Assembly: GCA_963761655.1 (NCBI GenBank)
Contig: CAVXHI010000008.1
Span: forward strand, 124,001-188,000
From: RYN-122 sp963761655
Lineage (GTDB): Bacteria; Actinomycetota; Actinomycetes; Mycobacteriales; SCTD01
Length of the DNA stretch: 64,000 bases
Reading direction: 5' to 3'
Below, one piece after another: positions 1 through 8,839 of the stretch. Below the pieces are notes generated by a model. It saw only the letters and a program-made list of their open reading frames with translations, was not told where the DNA came from and made no database searches. Every line of letters starts with the position of its first letter. Positions within the stretch are counted from its first letter, which is position 1. A program made the translations under genes and the position numbers.

Positions 1-367
1 CGTCCAGGTGCTTGAGCTCGTGGGTGAAGACGCGCACGAGCGAGGGGTGGTCGAGCGTCATCCCGACGTGGGCGCGGACGAGGCCGGCGAGTTGTGCCCC
101 TGGTGACGCCTCGATGTGGGCGGCCTGCAGGCGCTGCGCGTGCTCGATCAGACCGACGCGCACGACCTCGAGGAGCAGGTCCTGCTTGGACGCGACGTGG
201 GCGTAGACGGACGCAGCCTTGATGCCGAGCTGGTCGGCGAGGTCGCGCACGGAGACGCCGGCGTAGCCGAGCCGCCCGAACAGGAGGACGGCCGCCTCGA
301 GCAGGCGACGTCGGGAGGCGGACAGCGCGAGCCCGGGTGGCAGAAGCTGCTCGACGTCGTGCGACAC
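1..367 (-). CDS. TetR/AcrR-family transcriptional regulator (3' end outside window)
   Basis: One-component repressor of the TetR family, read on the minus strand from a GTG at 367 and running off the window start. The visible 122 residues begin VSHDVEQLLPPGLALS and contain a typical N-terminal helix-turn-helix: LLEAAVLLFGRLGYAGVSV, then RDLADQLGIKAASVYAHV, then SKQDLLLEV. These are the canonical TetR helices 1-4. The ligand-binding domain is mostly missing. It is divergent from the galactose operon that starts at 437, and a perfect palindrome lies between them, so autoregulation and control of the sugar operon are likely. The family is clear; the inducer cannot be told. Confidence 0.85.
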   Translation of the reverse strand, partial: MSHDVEQLLPPGLALSASRRRLLEAAVLLFGRLGYAGVSVRDLADQLGIKAASVYAHVASKQDLLLEVVRVGLIEHAQRLQAAHIEASPGAQLAGLVRAHVGMTLDHPSLVRVFTHELKHLD

Positions 368-380
368 GACAAGTACGTTA

Positions 381-400
381 TGCCTAACGATCGTTAGGCA
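381..400. promoter_or_regulatory. Perfect palindromic operator between tetR and the galactose operon
   Basis: TGCCTAACGATCGTTAGGCA is a perfect 20-bp inverted repeat with no spacer. It sits 13 bp upstream of the TetR-type start and 36 bp upstream of the glycosidase start. Its position between divergent genes, one encoding a TetR protein, makes it the obvious binding site for that regulator. That it is bound is inferred. Confidence 0.75.
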
Positions 401-436
401 GCGCCGCTCTCGGTCTGCCGCTGAGCAAGGGCCGTC

Positions 437-2257
437 ATGCATCCGACACCGCAACGCCGCCGCCAGCAGTGGCTCGACCTCACCGGCACCTGGGGCTTCG
501 CGTACGACGACGACGACGCCGGCCTTGTGCAGGGCTGGCAGTCGCAGGAGCACAGGTTCGGCAGCACGATCACGGTGCCGTTCCCACCGGAGTCGTCGGC
601 CTCGGGGATCGGCGACGCCGGCTTTCACCCTGTGGTCTGGTACCGGCGGACTCTCCGCCTCGCAGACCTCCCGGGCTGGTCTGCCGGTCAACGGGTGCGC
701 CTGCACTTCGGTGCGGTGGACCACAGCGCGCACGTCTGGGTGAACGGGCAGCTCATCGGCACACACGAGGGCGGGCACACGTCCTTCGTCCTTGACGTGA
801 CTCCGGCGCTGCGCGGCCAGGACGAGCAGGTGCTCGTGGTCCGAGCCTTCGACTCGCCGACGGACCTGAGCCAACCGCGGGGAAAGCAGTACTGGGAGGC
901 CGAGCCGGGCCGGGTCTGGTACCACCGCACGACTGGCATCTGGCAGCAGGTCTGGGCCGAGGTCGTCGGCGACCGGTTCCTGGCCGTTGTGGATTGGACG
1001 AGCGACGTCTCCCGGGGCCTCGTGGGGGTCGAGGCGACGCTGGACGGTGAGCCGCGCGGGGCGCTGTCGCTGCGCGTGCGGTTGTCCCTGCGTGGCCGGG
1101 TGTTGTCAGACGATGTCTATGGCGTCACCGGGAGGCAGACCCGCCGGGAGATCGGGCTGCCCCCGTTCTTCCTCAACAGCGCTCGGCGGGAGCTCCTGTG
1201 GTCCCCGGCGCACCCGAACCTGCTCGACGCCGAGCTGGTCCTTCAGGACGCCTCGGGGGACGTGCTCGACCGTCTTCACAGCTACGTCGGTGTGCGTTCC
1301 GTCGAGGCCGCCGACGACTTCCTGCTGCTCAACGGCATGCCGGAGTACCTGCGCATGGTCCTGTCGCAGGGCTACTGGCCGCAGTCCCACCTCGCGGCCC
1401 CGTCCGCGGAGGCACTGACCCGCGAGGTGGCGTTGGTCAAGCAGCTCGGCTTCAACGGCGTGCGCGTGCACCAGAAGATCGAGGACCCGCGCTTCCTGTA
1501 CGAATGCGACCGGCAGGGGGTGCTGGTGTGGGCCGAGATGCCGAGCGCCTACGCGTTCGACGCGACGGCTGTCCGACGCACGACGGCGGAGTGGATGGAG
1601 GCCGTGCGTCGTGACATCAGCTGCCCGAGCATCGTGGCCTGGGTCCCGTTCAACGAGAGCTGGGGCGTGCCGCACGTGGCGACCTCGGCGGCGCAGGAGC
1701 ACCTGGTCCGCGGCCTGTACTCGCTCACGCGCGCGGTGGACCCCTCCCGGCCCGTGATCGGCAACGACGGTTGGGAGCATGTGCAGGCTGACATCTGGGG
1801 TGTGCACGACTACGGGCTCACCGGGGCAGAGCTGTCCGGCCGGTGGGGCTCGGACGCCCTGCGTGAGCAGTCGCTAGCTGGGCGGCCGCTGTACCCCCGC
1901 GTCACCCTGGACGCCGCTGCTCGCAGCGGTCAGCCGGTCGTCATCACGGAGATGGGCGGCATCTCCTACCACGCGGACCCTGAGCACGTCTGGCACGGCT
2001 ACGGCTCGGCCACCTCCCCGGAGGGAGTCCTCGCAGCCTACGACGATCTGGTCGGCTCGCTCCTCGCGTCCCCGTCCCTGGCTGGCTTCTGCTACACGCA
2101 GCTGACCGACACCGAGCAGGAGTCCAACGGTCTCGTCGACGTACAGCGCAGGCCCAAGGTCGCCCCAGAGCTGATCGCGGAGGTCAACCGCCGCCCGAGC
2201 CGGGCCCTGCCGGCGGAGCGACTGGTGTCCGCGCAGTCCGCCGCGGCTGCGCCGTGA
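437..2257 (+). CDS. Glycoside hydrolase family 2 protein (beta-galactosidase/beta-glucuronidase type)
   Basis: A 606-residue GH2 enzyme predicted to cleave beta-linked sugars, here most likely beta-galactosides because galT and galK follow in the same operon. The order is a jelly-roll sugar-binding domain (about 10-185), an immunoglobulin-like sandwich (about 190-290) and a TIM barrel (about 300-590). The acid/base glutamate is E407 in VPFNESWG and the nucleophile is E505 in VITEMGG; both are the usual GH2 positions. No signal peptide is seen, so it should act in the cytoplasm on an imported oligosaccharide. The stop overlaps the GTG of galT (GTGA), indicating translational coupling. Exact substrate is inferred from context. 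Confidence 0.88.
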   Translation: MHPTPQRRRQQWLDLTGTWGFAYDDDDAGLVQGWQSQEHRFGSTITVPFPPESSASGIGDAGFHPVVWYRRTLRLADLPGWSAGQRVRLHFGAVDHSAHVWVNGQLIGTHEGGHTSFVLDVTPALRGQDEQVLVVRAFDSPTDLSQPRGKQYWEAEPGRVWYHRTTGIWQQVWAEVVGDRFLAVVDWTSDVSRGLVGVEATLDGEPRGALSLRVRLSLRGRVLSDDVYGVTGRQTRREIGLPPFFLNSARRELLWSPAHPNLLDAELVLQDASGDVLDRLHSYVGVRSVEAADDFLLLNGMPEYLRMVLSQGYWPQSHLAAPSAEALTREVALVKQLGFNGVRVHQKIEDPRFLYECDRQGVLVWAEMPSAYAFDATAVRRTTAEWMEAVRRDISCPSIVAWVPFNESWGVPHVATSAAQEHLVRGLYSLTRAVDPSRPVIGNDGWEHVQADIWGVHDYGLTGAELSGRWGSDALREQSLAGRPLYPRVTLDAAARSGQPVVITEMGGISYHADPEHVWHGYGSATSPEGVLAAYDDLVGSLLASPSLAGFCYTQLTDTEQESNGLVDVQRRPKVAPELIAEVNRRPSRALPAERLVSAQSAAAAP

Positions 2258-3276
2258 CGGGGCCGGTACGCACGCAGAGCGTCCTTGCCGACGGTCGCGA
2301 GATCCTGTACTTCGACGACGTGGAGCGCGGGCGCCGACCGGCCGTCGACCGCCGAGTGCTCGACGCCTCGGGCGGCCAGGGGGAGATCCGCACCGACCCG
2401 CTGACGGGGGACCCCGTCGTCGTCGCCGCTCACCGCCAGGTACGCACACACCTGCCCGCGACGGACGCCTGCCCGTTGTGCCCGGGGCAGGAGGTCCCCG
2501 ACAGCCAGTACGACGTCGCGGTCTTCGAGAACAGGTGGCCGTCGCTGTCAGGCGCGAGCGCCGGCAGGCACGACGTCGCCGCCGGCAGATGTGAGGTCCT
2601 CGCGTACACCGATCGGCACGACGCGAGCTTCGGCCGACTGCCGGTGCAGCGGGTCGCCACGGTCGTAGAGGCCTGGTGCGACCGGTCGTTCGCACTCGGG
2701 CATCTGCCCGACGTGCAGTACGTGGCGTGCTTCGAGAATCGCGGCGAGGCCGTCGGCGTCACCCTGCACCACCCGCACGGCCAGGTGTACGGGTACCCGT
2801 TCGTCCCGCCGGTCATCGAACGGATCGCCGGCCGGGCGAGCCGGCAGCCGGAGCTGTTCGACGCCGTGCTCGATGACGAGGCGCGTGGGCCGCGGGTGCT
2901 CATCGACGGGCCGTACTGGCTGGCCTACGTGCCGCACGCCAGCCAGTTCCCGTACGAGGTCGTGGTCCTGCCGAGACGCCATGCTCCCCGGCTGGAGCTG
3001 CTCTCGGCCGACGAGCGCAGTGAGCTGGCGATGCTCCTGCCACCGCTGTTCGCGGCCTTGGACCGGTTGTTCGACGTGCCTGCGCCGTACATCGCCGCCT
3101 GGCGACAGAGTCCTGTCCACTCCGAGGACGTGCGGGCGCACCTGCGCATCACCTGCTTCCGGCGGGCGCCCGGCAAGCTCAAGCACCTGGCCGGCTCCGA
3201 GACGGCCTACGGCGCTTTCGTGTCGGACGTGTCGCCCGAGGCGGCTGCTCGGGCGTTGCGGAACCACCTGCTGTGA
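2254..3276 (+). CDS. galT: Galactose-1-phosphate uridylyltransferase
   Basis: Leloir pathway enzyme that exchanges UMP between UDP-glucose and galactose-1-phosphate. The 340-residue product has the active-site motif HPHGQ at 173-177, with H175 as the uridylylated nucleophile, and a CPLCPGQE zinc-type motif near residue 75. Length and the later tract WRQSPVHSEDVRAHLRITCFRR match the family. It starts at GTG 2254 inside the end of the glycosidase gene and ends inside the start of galK, so three genes are coupled. No galE is visible in the window. Confidence 0.95.
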   Translation: MTGPVRTQSVLADGREILYFDDVERGRRPAVDRRVLDASGGQGEIRTDPLTGDPVVVAAHRQVRTHLPATDACPLCPGQEVPDSQYDVAVFENRWPSLSGASAGRHDVAAGRCEVLAYTDRHDASFGRLPVQRVATVVEAWCDRSFALGHLPDVQYVACFENRGEAVGVTLHHPHGQVYGYPFVPPVIERIAGRASRQPELFDAVLDDEARGPRVLIDGPYWLAYVPHASQFPYEVVVLPRRHAPRLELLSADERSELAMLLPPLFAALDRLFDVPAPYIAAWRQSPVHSEDVRAHLRITCFRRAPGKLKHLAGSETAYGAFVSDVSPEAAARALRNHLL

Positions 3277-4382
3277 GTGAGCTGCATCCACGACGCCGCG
3301 CCGCGGCCGAGGTGTTCGCTGCCGTCTTCGGGACTGCGCCGCAAAGGGTGTGGACGGCGCCCGGGCGGGTGAACCTGCTGGGCGAGCACACCGACTACAA
3401 CGACGGCCTGTGCCTGCCCCTCGGCCTGCAGTTCGGTGCTGACTGCGCAGTGCGCAGCAACAGGACCGGCATGCTGCGCGTCGCCTCGGCGCAACGTCCC
3501 GGTGAGGTGGTCACGCTGCCCTGCGCGCGACTGTCTCCGGGAGCAGTGACGGGCTGGGCCGCCTACGTGGCTGGAGCCGTCTGGGCCGCCGCGCCGAGGG
3601 CGACCGGGCTCGACGTCCTCATCGACAGCGACGTGCCGGAAGGAGCCGGACTCTCCAGCTCCGCCGCCGTCGAGGTCGCGACCGCCGCTGCCGTCTCAGG
3701 CCTGCGCGGTGACGAGCTGGCGCGCGCCGCACACCGGGCGGAGAGCGAGTTCGTCGGCGTGCCGTGCGGCGACATGGACCAGACCGTGTCAGTCCTCGCC
3801 CGCAAGGGCGCCGCGCTGCTCTTCGACGCCGACGACCTGTCCGCGCAGCAGGTCGACCTCGCTCTCGGCAAGCACGCCCTGCTCGTCCTCGACACCCGGG
3901 CGCCGCACCGGCTCAGCGACGGCGCGTACGCCGAACGCCGTCGGCAGTGCGACGACGCCGCCGCTGCACTGGGTGTCGCGAGCTTGCGCCAGGCGACGTC
4001 CTGGGACGGTCTGGACGGGCTGCTCACCCGTCGGGCTCGCCACGTCCTGACCGAGAACGACCGGGTGCGGGCGGCTGTCGGTGCCTTGCGTGACGGCGAC
4101 GTCGACCGGCTGGGGCGGCTGATGACCGCCTCACACATTTCGTTGAGAGACGACTTCGAGGTGACGGTGCCTGAGCTCGACGTCGCTGTGGAGGTGGCGC
4201 TGCACGCCGGCGCGCTCGGCGCGCGCATGACCGGCGGCGGGTTCGGCGGCAGCATCGTCGCGCTGGTCGACGATGCCGCGCTGGTCGCCGGTGCGGTGGA
4301 GGCAGCCTTCGCGGGGCGCGGTTGGGCGGAGCCGCGGTGGTTCGTGGCTCAGGCATCAGCTGGCGCGCACCCTGTGCGCTGA
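3273..4382 (+). CDS. galK: Galactokinase
   Basis: GHMP-family kinase that phosphorylates galactose to galactose-1-phosphate. The 369-residue protein shows the galactokinase signature GRVNLLGEHTDYNDG near residues 31-45, the ATP-binding glycine/serine loop PEGAGLSSSAAVEVA near 120-135, and the C-terminal motif MTGGGFGGSIVAL. It starts with GTG overlapping the galT stop. It is the last gene of the operon, and a convergent hydrolase fragment begins 9 bp after its stop. Confidence 0.95.
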   Translation: MSELHPRRRAAAEVFAAVFGTAPQRVWTAPGRVNLLGEHTDYNDGLCLPLGLQFGADCAVRSNRTGMLRVASAQRPGEVVTLPCARLSPGAVTGWAAYVAGAVWAAAPRATGLDVLIDSDVPEGAGLSSSAAVEVATAAAVSGLRGDELARAAHRAESEFVGVPCGDMDQTVSVLARKGAALLFDADDLSAQQVDLALGKHALLVLDTRAPHRLSDGAYAERRRQCDDAAAALGVASLRQATSWDGLDGLLTRRARHVLTENDRVRAAVGALRDGDVDRLGRLMTASHISLRDDFEVTVPELDVAVEVALHAGALGARMTGGGFGGSIVALVDDAALVAGAVEAAFAGRGWAEPRWFVAQASAGAHPVR

Positions 4383-4391
4383 GGCGCTCGA

Positions 4392-5018
4392 TCAGCCAGA
4401 GGTGGGCTGGAGCTCCTGCCGACGCGCGTCGACGTCGCGCAGGAACTCCAGCACGGCCTCGTTGGCCGGCTCGCCCGCCCCGACCGCGAAGTTGTGGCCG
4501 ACGCCCTCGAAGCTGATGAACCGGGCGTCGGGCAACGTCGCGGCCAGCGCCACGCCGTGCTCGTGCTTGACCGTCGTGTCTGCCGTCCCGTGCAGCACGA
4601 GCGCCGGCACGTCCAGAGTCGCGACCTGCTCCCGCGAGATGGCGTAGGCCCGCAGGGCGTCCTGCTGGGCGAGCAGGGCGCGCTTCACCGGCCGTTCAGC
4701 AGCGAGGACCGCCCGGTCAGCCTCGGCTCGCTCAGGCGGGCACGCCGGACCGTAGGGGTCCTGCCGCCCGAGCAGCAGCGAGCGGATGCCCTTGGGCATG
4801 ATCAGCAGCAGCCGCGGGACCCACCAAGGCAGCCGGGGCGAGTCCTCCGTCAGCATGCCGGTGCAGCCGAGGACCAGGGAGCGCACCCGTTCCGGCGCCT
4901 GCAGGGCGATCTGCTGAGCCACGACGCCGCCGAGGGAGACGCCGTAGACGTGCGCGGTCTGCTCGCCCGCGGCGTCCAGGACCGCGAGCGCGTCCGAGCC
5001 TGCGCCAACAGGCCCCAT
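4392..5018 (-). pseudogene. Alpha/beta-hydrolase, 5' part missing at the edge of the IS110 element
   Basis: The readable minus-strand frame gives about 208 residues of an alpha/beta-hydrolase: nucleophile elbow GVSLGG, acidic region LHGTADTTVKHEHG and catalytic histidine in GVGHNF. What precedes the nucleophile is only about 25 residues. The oxyanion-hole HGxG strand and the whole N-terminal sheet that the family needs are absent, and IS110 sequence starts just upstream. The gene was probably cut by the mobile DNA. The ATG at 5018 is only the first in-frame codon left. The N-terminal half is not found elsewhere in the window. Confidence 0.7.
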
Positions 5019-5931
5019 CCCTGTCCTGTCCGACCGTCAGCTCGTGCCGGGACGCCCCACTCGCTGCAACGAGAAGGACGGACATGACCACGATCCCAGC
5101 AGCCGCTCCCACTGTCACCACGCCTGTGATCGGCGGCGTCGACACTCACGCCAACATGCACGTCGTCGCAGCCGTCGACCAGGTCGGCGGCGTGCTCGGC
5201 ACCGCCAGCTTCCCGACCACCCCGGCCGGCTACCGACGGCTGCTTGCCTGGCTCCGGTCGCACGGCGATCCCGTCGCCGTCGGCGTCGAAGGGACCGGCA
5301 GCTACGGCGCCGCGCTCGCCCGGCACCTGACCGAGCAGGACGTGCGAGTGCTGGAGGTCAGCCGCCCGAACCGGCAGGTCCGGCGACGGCACGGCAAGAC
5401 CGACGTTGTCGACGCCATCGCCGCTGCACGCGCCGTGCTGTCGGGCGAAGCGAACGCGACGCCCAAGACGCACGACGGGCCGGTCGAGGCGTTGCGGCTG
5501 CTCAAGACGCTGCAGCGCAGCGGCAACAAGGCCCGCACCCAAGCCATCAACCAGTTGCGTGCTGTCGTGCTGACCGCACCGCCGGAGCTGCGGGAGCGGC
5601 TGCGCGAGCTCAAGACCCGCGAGCTGCTGGAGACCTGCCGAGGCTTCCGAGTCCGCGCCGACGACGACAGCCTCGCCGGCACCACCCGGCTCGTTCTGCG
5701 CGAGCTGGCGCAGCGGATCGCGATGCTCGACGAGCAGCTGACCGACACAACCAGCCGGCTGCGGCGGATCACGAGCGCCGCCGCTCCCGACCTCGTCGCC
5801 AAGCACGGCGTCGGCCCCGACACCGCCAGCACGCTGCTCGTCGTCGCCGGCGACAACCTGATGACGCTCAGCGAAGTTCCTCGGTGCTGCTCGGCGAAAG
5901 TCCCCACCTCGAGCGGGCTGAAGGTAGCCGG

Positions 5932-6735
5932 TTAGCGGTCGGGGCGGGTTGCCTCGCGGAGGGCGTTGCTGCGTGCGTGGTGTCCGTGGAGGCGGTAGCT
6001 GTCGCCGTCGAGGTGCATGACGACGCTGCGATCGAGGAGCCGGTCGAGCATGGCGGCCGCGAGCATCTCGTCGCCCAGAACGCTGCCCCAGCTGGCGATC
6101 CCGCGGTTGGTCGTCAGGACGATTGAGGTCTTCAGGTGACGCTGGCTGACGACCTGGAAGAGCGCGGCTGCGGCGTCCGCGGGCAGTGGGAGGTAGCCGA
6201 GTTCGTCGATGACGAGCAGGGTCGGGCCGGCGAAGAAGCGCATGGTGGTGGCCCAGCGGCCTTCGAGGGCGGCGCGGTGGCAGCGGGCGGCGAGGTCGGC
6301 GGCGGTGGTGAAGTAGGTGCGGTAGCCGGCCTCGGCGGCCTTGCGGGCCAGGCCGATTGCGATGTGGGTCTTGCCGACCCCGGGCGGCCCGATCAGCAGG
6401 ACGTTGGACGCCTGCTCGACGAAACGCAGCGACGCGAGATCGGTGATCAGCGCCCGGTCCAATGCGGGGCTGGCGTCGTAGTCGAGGTCCTCGAGGGTCC
6501 AGGGCGCGGGCAGGCTGGCGAACCGAAGCCGGCCGGTGAGCCTGCGGTCCTCGGTGGCGTTGACCTCGAGCTCCAGGAGCCGTTCGAGGGCTGCGGTCAG
6601 CGACAGGTCCTCGGCCCGGGCGGCGTCCAGGACGGCGGGGAGCTGTTCGGCGGCGGTCGGGAGCTTGAGGTAGGCCAGGTGCGCCCGCAGCCGCTGGTAG
6701 GCCGCGGCCTGCGCTCCGGTCGACGGCGCGGTCAC
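5932..6735 (-). CDS. istB: IS21-family helper ATPase IstB
   Basis: The 267-residue DnaA/DnaC-like AAA+ ATPase assists IstA in transposition and target selection. The Walker A motif is GPPGVGKT, the Walker B is LLVIDELGY, and the sensor region is VLTTNRG. It overlaps the end of istA by 4 bp (ATGA), the normal IS21 arrangement. The C-terminal DGDSYRLHGHHARS is typical of IstB. Confidence 0.95.
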   Translation of the reverse strand: MTAPSTGAQAAAYQRLRAHLAYLKLPTAAEQLPAVLDAARAEDLSLTAALERLLELEVNATEDRRLTGRLRFASLPAPWTLEDLDYDASPALDRALITDLASLRFVEQASNVLLIGPPGVGKTHIAIGLARKAAEAGYRTYFTTAADLAARCHRAALEGRWATTMRFFAGPTLLVIDELGYLPLPADAAAALFQVVSQRHLKTSIVLTTNRGIASWGSVLGDEMLAAAMLDRLLDRSVVMHLDGDSYRLHGHHARSNALREATRPDR

Positions 6736-8090
6736 GGGGCGACCTGCCGGTCGCGAGCGGCGCGCGCGTAGCGCGCGAGGTCGACCACGACCTCCCGCTC
6801 ATCGGGCCGACTGGCGCTGCGGAGCTGCTCGGCCTCGGCGAGCGCCGCTGGCGAGGGTGGTCGTCGGGCTTTGCGCTGGCAGGGCTTGCCGGTGTCGAAT
6901 GCCGCGAGGACCGCGGTCTGCAGCGCGGTGACGTGGACCGTGTCGCGAACCAGGACGCCGGCGCCGTCGGGTTCGCGGCGATGCCGCGCCAGCACCTTCC
7001 CGCCGTCCGCTGTTGAGGTCGTCGCGATGTCCAGGGTGAGTGCGCCGAGCCGGTGGGTGACGGTGACGGTGCTGCCCGCCAGGCCCGGCGGGACGGAGTA
7101 GCGGTTGCCGCGGAAGCTCACCAGCGCCTGGCTGCTGACGACCCGGCTGACCGTCAGGGTCGCCGGGAACGCTGGCGGCAACGGGCCCAGCGGCTCGGTC
7201 TCGGCGAGTGCTCCGACGGTCGTGCGCGCGCCGTCGCGGCGGCGGAGCCGCTTGTCGCCGACGCGAGCGCAGAACGCGTCCAGCGACGCCTGGGCCTGCG
7301 CCATCGTCAGGTCGTCCGGGACCGTCCGCCACCAGCGCTGCGCCGCCGAGTCGTTGGCCTTCTCGACCGTGCCTTTGCGGTTGCCATGCCTGGGCGGGCA
7401 GAGGTCGACGTGGACGCCGTAGTGCTTCGCGACTGCCGCGAACGAGGCCGTGACCCGGCCGGTGTTGGGGCTCGCGACGGTCGCCATCCGATCGAACCGC
7501 CACCGCCTGGGCAGCCCTCCGAGGCGGGCGGAGACGGCGTGCAGGCCCTCGATGAGGTGCGGCAGGTCCTCGCTGTCGGCCAGCACGGCCCGCCACTTGC
7601 CCGAGCACGACAGTGCGCCGACCAGCAGGTGCGCCTGCGCCGCCGGCTCGCTCCGGCCGGCGCTCCAGTGGGCGGGCGGATCGGGGAGCTCGAGCCAGTC
7701 CCACTGCACCTCCTCGCCCGGCGGGTGGTCGATCACCGCGTGGTCGCGGCCGGCGCTGCTTGAGCACGGCTCGCAGTGCGGCCGCAGCCGATGGGCCCGT
7801 AGGCCCCGGGTGAACGTCGCGTAGGAACGGTCGAAGCCCAGCGCCTCGGCCTCGTCGAACAGCACGGTCGCCCAGACGTGCGGGTCGTCGGTCAGCCGCT
7901 GCTTGAGCCACGGCACAAACGCCTCGAGCGGGTCCTCCACCGCCGGGGCGCGCTGGCCGGCGACCCGGCCGCCGGTCAGGTAGGCCCGGATGGTCTTGCG
8001 GTCATGGCCGAGGTGCCGGGCGATCGCGCTGATCGTCCAGCCCTGCCTGCGGAGCGCGTGAGCGTCCACATCGTCCTCCTCTGTGAGCAT
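6732..8090 (-). CDS. istA: IS21-family transposase IstA
   Basis: The 452-residue DDE transposase has an N-terminal helix-turn-helix (QGWTISAIARHLGHDRKTIRAYL, about residues 15-38). The rve catalytic core carries EVQWDWLELP, then PRRWRFDRM, and a PPRHGNRKGTVEKAND segment with the last acidic residue. The C-terminal Mu-type domain contains YSVPPGLAG. It is the first gene of the istAB pair. Its low similarity to the 29440-31014 copy shows these are two different IS21 subtypes. Confidence 0.95.
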   Translation of the reverse strand: MLTEEDDVDAHALRRQGWTISAIARHLGHDRKTIRAYLTGGRVAGQRAPAVEDPLEAFVPWLKQRLTDDPHVWATVLFDEAEALGFDRSYATFTRGLRAHRLRPHCEPCSSSAGRDHAVIDHPPGEEVQWDWLELPDPPAHWSAGRSEPAAQAHLLVGALSCSGKWRAVLADSEDLPHLIEGLHAVSARLGGLPRRWRFDRMATVASPNTGRVTASFAAVAKHYGVHVDLCPPRHGNRKGTVEKANDSAAQRWWRTVPDDLTMAQAQASLDAFCARVGDKRLRRRDGARTTVGALAETEPLGPLPPAFPATLTVSRVVSSQALVSFRGNRYSVPPGLAGSTVTVTHRLGALTLDIATTSTADGGKVLARHRREPDGAGVLVRDTVHVTALQTAVLAAFDTGKPCQRKARRPPSPAALAEAEQLRSASRPDEREVVVDLARYARAARDRQVAP

Positions 8091-8545
8091 GGGAAAGGGA
8101 CTCCTTCGAGGAGCTGGTGGAGGTCAGAGACCGCCACCCTCGAAGGGGTCCCGCCGTGCGCAGCGACGCCACGCAGCGGGTGCTCAAGGTGGGGACTTTC
8201 GTTAAGCAGGTCTGGGGAGATTCAGATGAGCGCCGTCAAACCCGCACCGGCTGCACTCCGAGCGGTCCTTCGCCGCCCTCCTCGGCAGCAGCCCGATCGC
8301 CGCAAGCAGCGGCAAGCGGCAGAACCGGCACCGCCTCAACCGAGGCGGCGACCGGCACGGCAACGCAGCGCTTTGGCGCATCGCCCTCGTCCGCATGGCC
8401 ACCGACCAACGCACCCGCGACTACGTCGCCAAGCGAGTCTCCGAGGGCAAGAACAAGCCCGAAGCGATCCGCTGCCTCAAGCGCTACATCGCCCGAGAAG
8501 TCTTCGCCGCACTATCGACTGCAGCCCTCGTTTGACAGTAGGAGC

Positions 8546-8568
8546 ATCACATACCTTCGGTGCCGCGG
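8546..8568. repeat. Partial cassette repeat at the IS110 junction
   Basis: CACATACCTTCGGTGCCGC followed by GGGG is the 3' two thirds of the 34-bp array unit found at 16970-19943. The first bases (TAGCGG) are replaced by the IS110 end, so IS110 seems to have entered a repeat unit. Confidence 0.75.
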
Positions 8569-8575
8569 GGTCATG

Positions 8576-8589
8576 GAGCGGCACCTACC
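8576..8589. repeat. Cassette core repeat
   Basis: GAGCGGCACCTACC, a one-base variant of the core. With the preceding GGTGCCGC (8560-8567) it can form a hairpin with GCGGCACC. Its last bases are part of the -10 box of the next gene. Confidence 0.75.
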
Positions 8590-8591
8590 CT
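8586..8591 (+). promoter_or_regulatory. -10 box of a leaderless promoter
   Basis: TACCCT fits the actinobacterial TANNNT -10 and is followed by exactly 6 nt and the GTG at 8598. No ribosome binding site lies before that start. The box overlaps the end of the cassette core. Confidence 0.55.
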
Positions 8592-8597
8592 GCGCTC

Positions 8598-8828
8598 GTG
8601 GATGACGCGGACCGTCAGTGGAAGGCCATCGAGTCCGTGACTCTCGACTTCGTCGGCCTGGTTCGGTCGGCGGCTGAAGAACTGGCCGCTGGCCTCGGTC
8701 TGCACCCCACCGTCCTCGACTGGGACAAGCTCGGCAGGAAGCCAGTCGCGCTCGCCTTCTCGACGCGCGACGACATCATTGTCTTGCACATCAAGGGTGG
8801 AGTCGTCACCCGAGCTGAGGGCCTGTAG
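8598..8828 (+). CDS. Small I78-inhibitor-like cassette protein
   Basis: A 76-residue acidic protein, VDDADRQWKAIESV to VVTRAEGL. The second half (LDWDKLGRKPVALAFSTRDDIIVLHIKGGVVTRAEGL) aligns with the cassette gene at 16708-16935. It weakly resembles the I78 peptidase-inhibitor fold, whose members end in a similar strand-turn with an R/D-I-x-GVI pattern. The stop TAG is the first triplet of the next core repeat. The start GTG is chosen because a TANNNT box precedes it by 6 nt; reading further upstream would translate the repeat. Function as an inhibitor is inferred and weak. Confidence 0.65.
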   Translation: MDDADRQWKAIESVTLDFVGLVRSAAEELAAGLGLHPTVLDWDKLGRKPVALAFSTRDDIIVLHIKGGVVTRAEGL

Positions 8829-8839
8829 CGGCACCTACT
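8826..8839. repeat. Cassette core repeat
   Basis: TAGCGGCACCTACT. Read forward its TAG ends the upstream gene. Read in reverse the same core gives the TAG that ends the minus-strand gene at 8835. Confidence 0.8.

Larger units (their letters stand above)
5859..8238 (-). mobile_element. IS21-family insertion sequence inside IS110
   Basis: A 2380-bp element with istA and istB on the minus strand. The ends match as TGATGACGCTCA (left) and TGACGGCGCTCA (right, reversed). Further in, both ends carry the subterminal repeat CGAAAGTCCCCACCT. A 4-bp target duplication AACC flanks it (5855-5858 and 8239-8242). Removal restores the IS110 transposase frame, which confirms the boundaries. Confidence 0.9.
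5084..8535 (+). pseudogene. IS110-family transposase, split by IS21 insertion
   Basis: Two exon-like parts, 5084-5858 and 8243-8535, rejoin exactly when the IS21 element and one copy of its AACC duplication are removed. The result is a 355-residue IS110 transposase. The N-terminal RuvC-like part has GVDTHANMH (first Asp), VGVEGTGSYG and KTDVVDA. The rejoined junction reads VVAGDNPHRLHSE, followed by SSPIAASSGKR and the C-terminal serine-containing Transposase_20 region ending FAALSTAALV. A start at ATG 5084 follows a purine-rich AAGGA. As it stands the gene is broken and should give no active enzyme. Confidence 0.9.
5019..8547 (+). mobile_element. IS110-family element, interrupted by an IS21-family element
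   Basis: The element carries one DEDD transposase gene, split at 5859-8238 by an IS21-type insertion. The right edge is placed near 8547 because the sequence after the transposase stop (8535) switches to the cassette repeat CACATACCTTCGGTGCCGC. The left edge near 5019 is approximate and set by the end of hydrolase homology. IS110 elements usually lack terminal inverted repeats, so neither edge can be fixed exactly. Confidence 0.7.
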
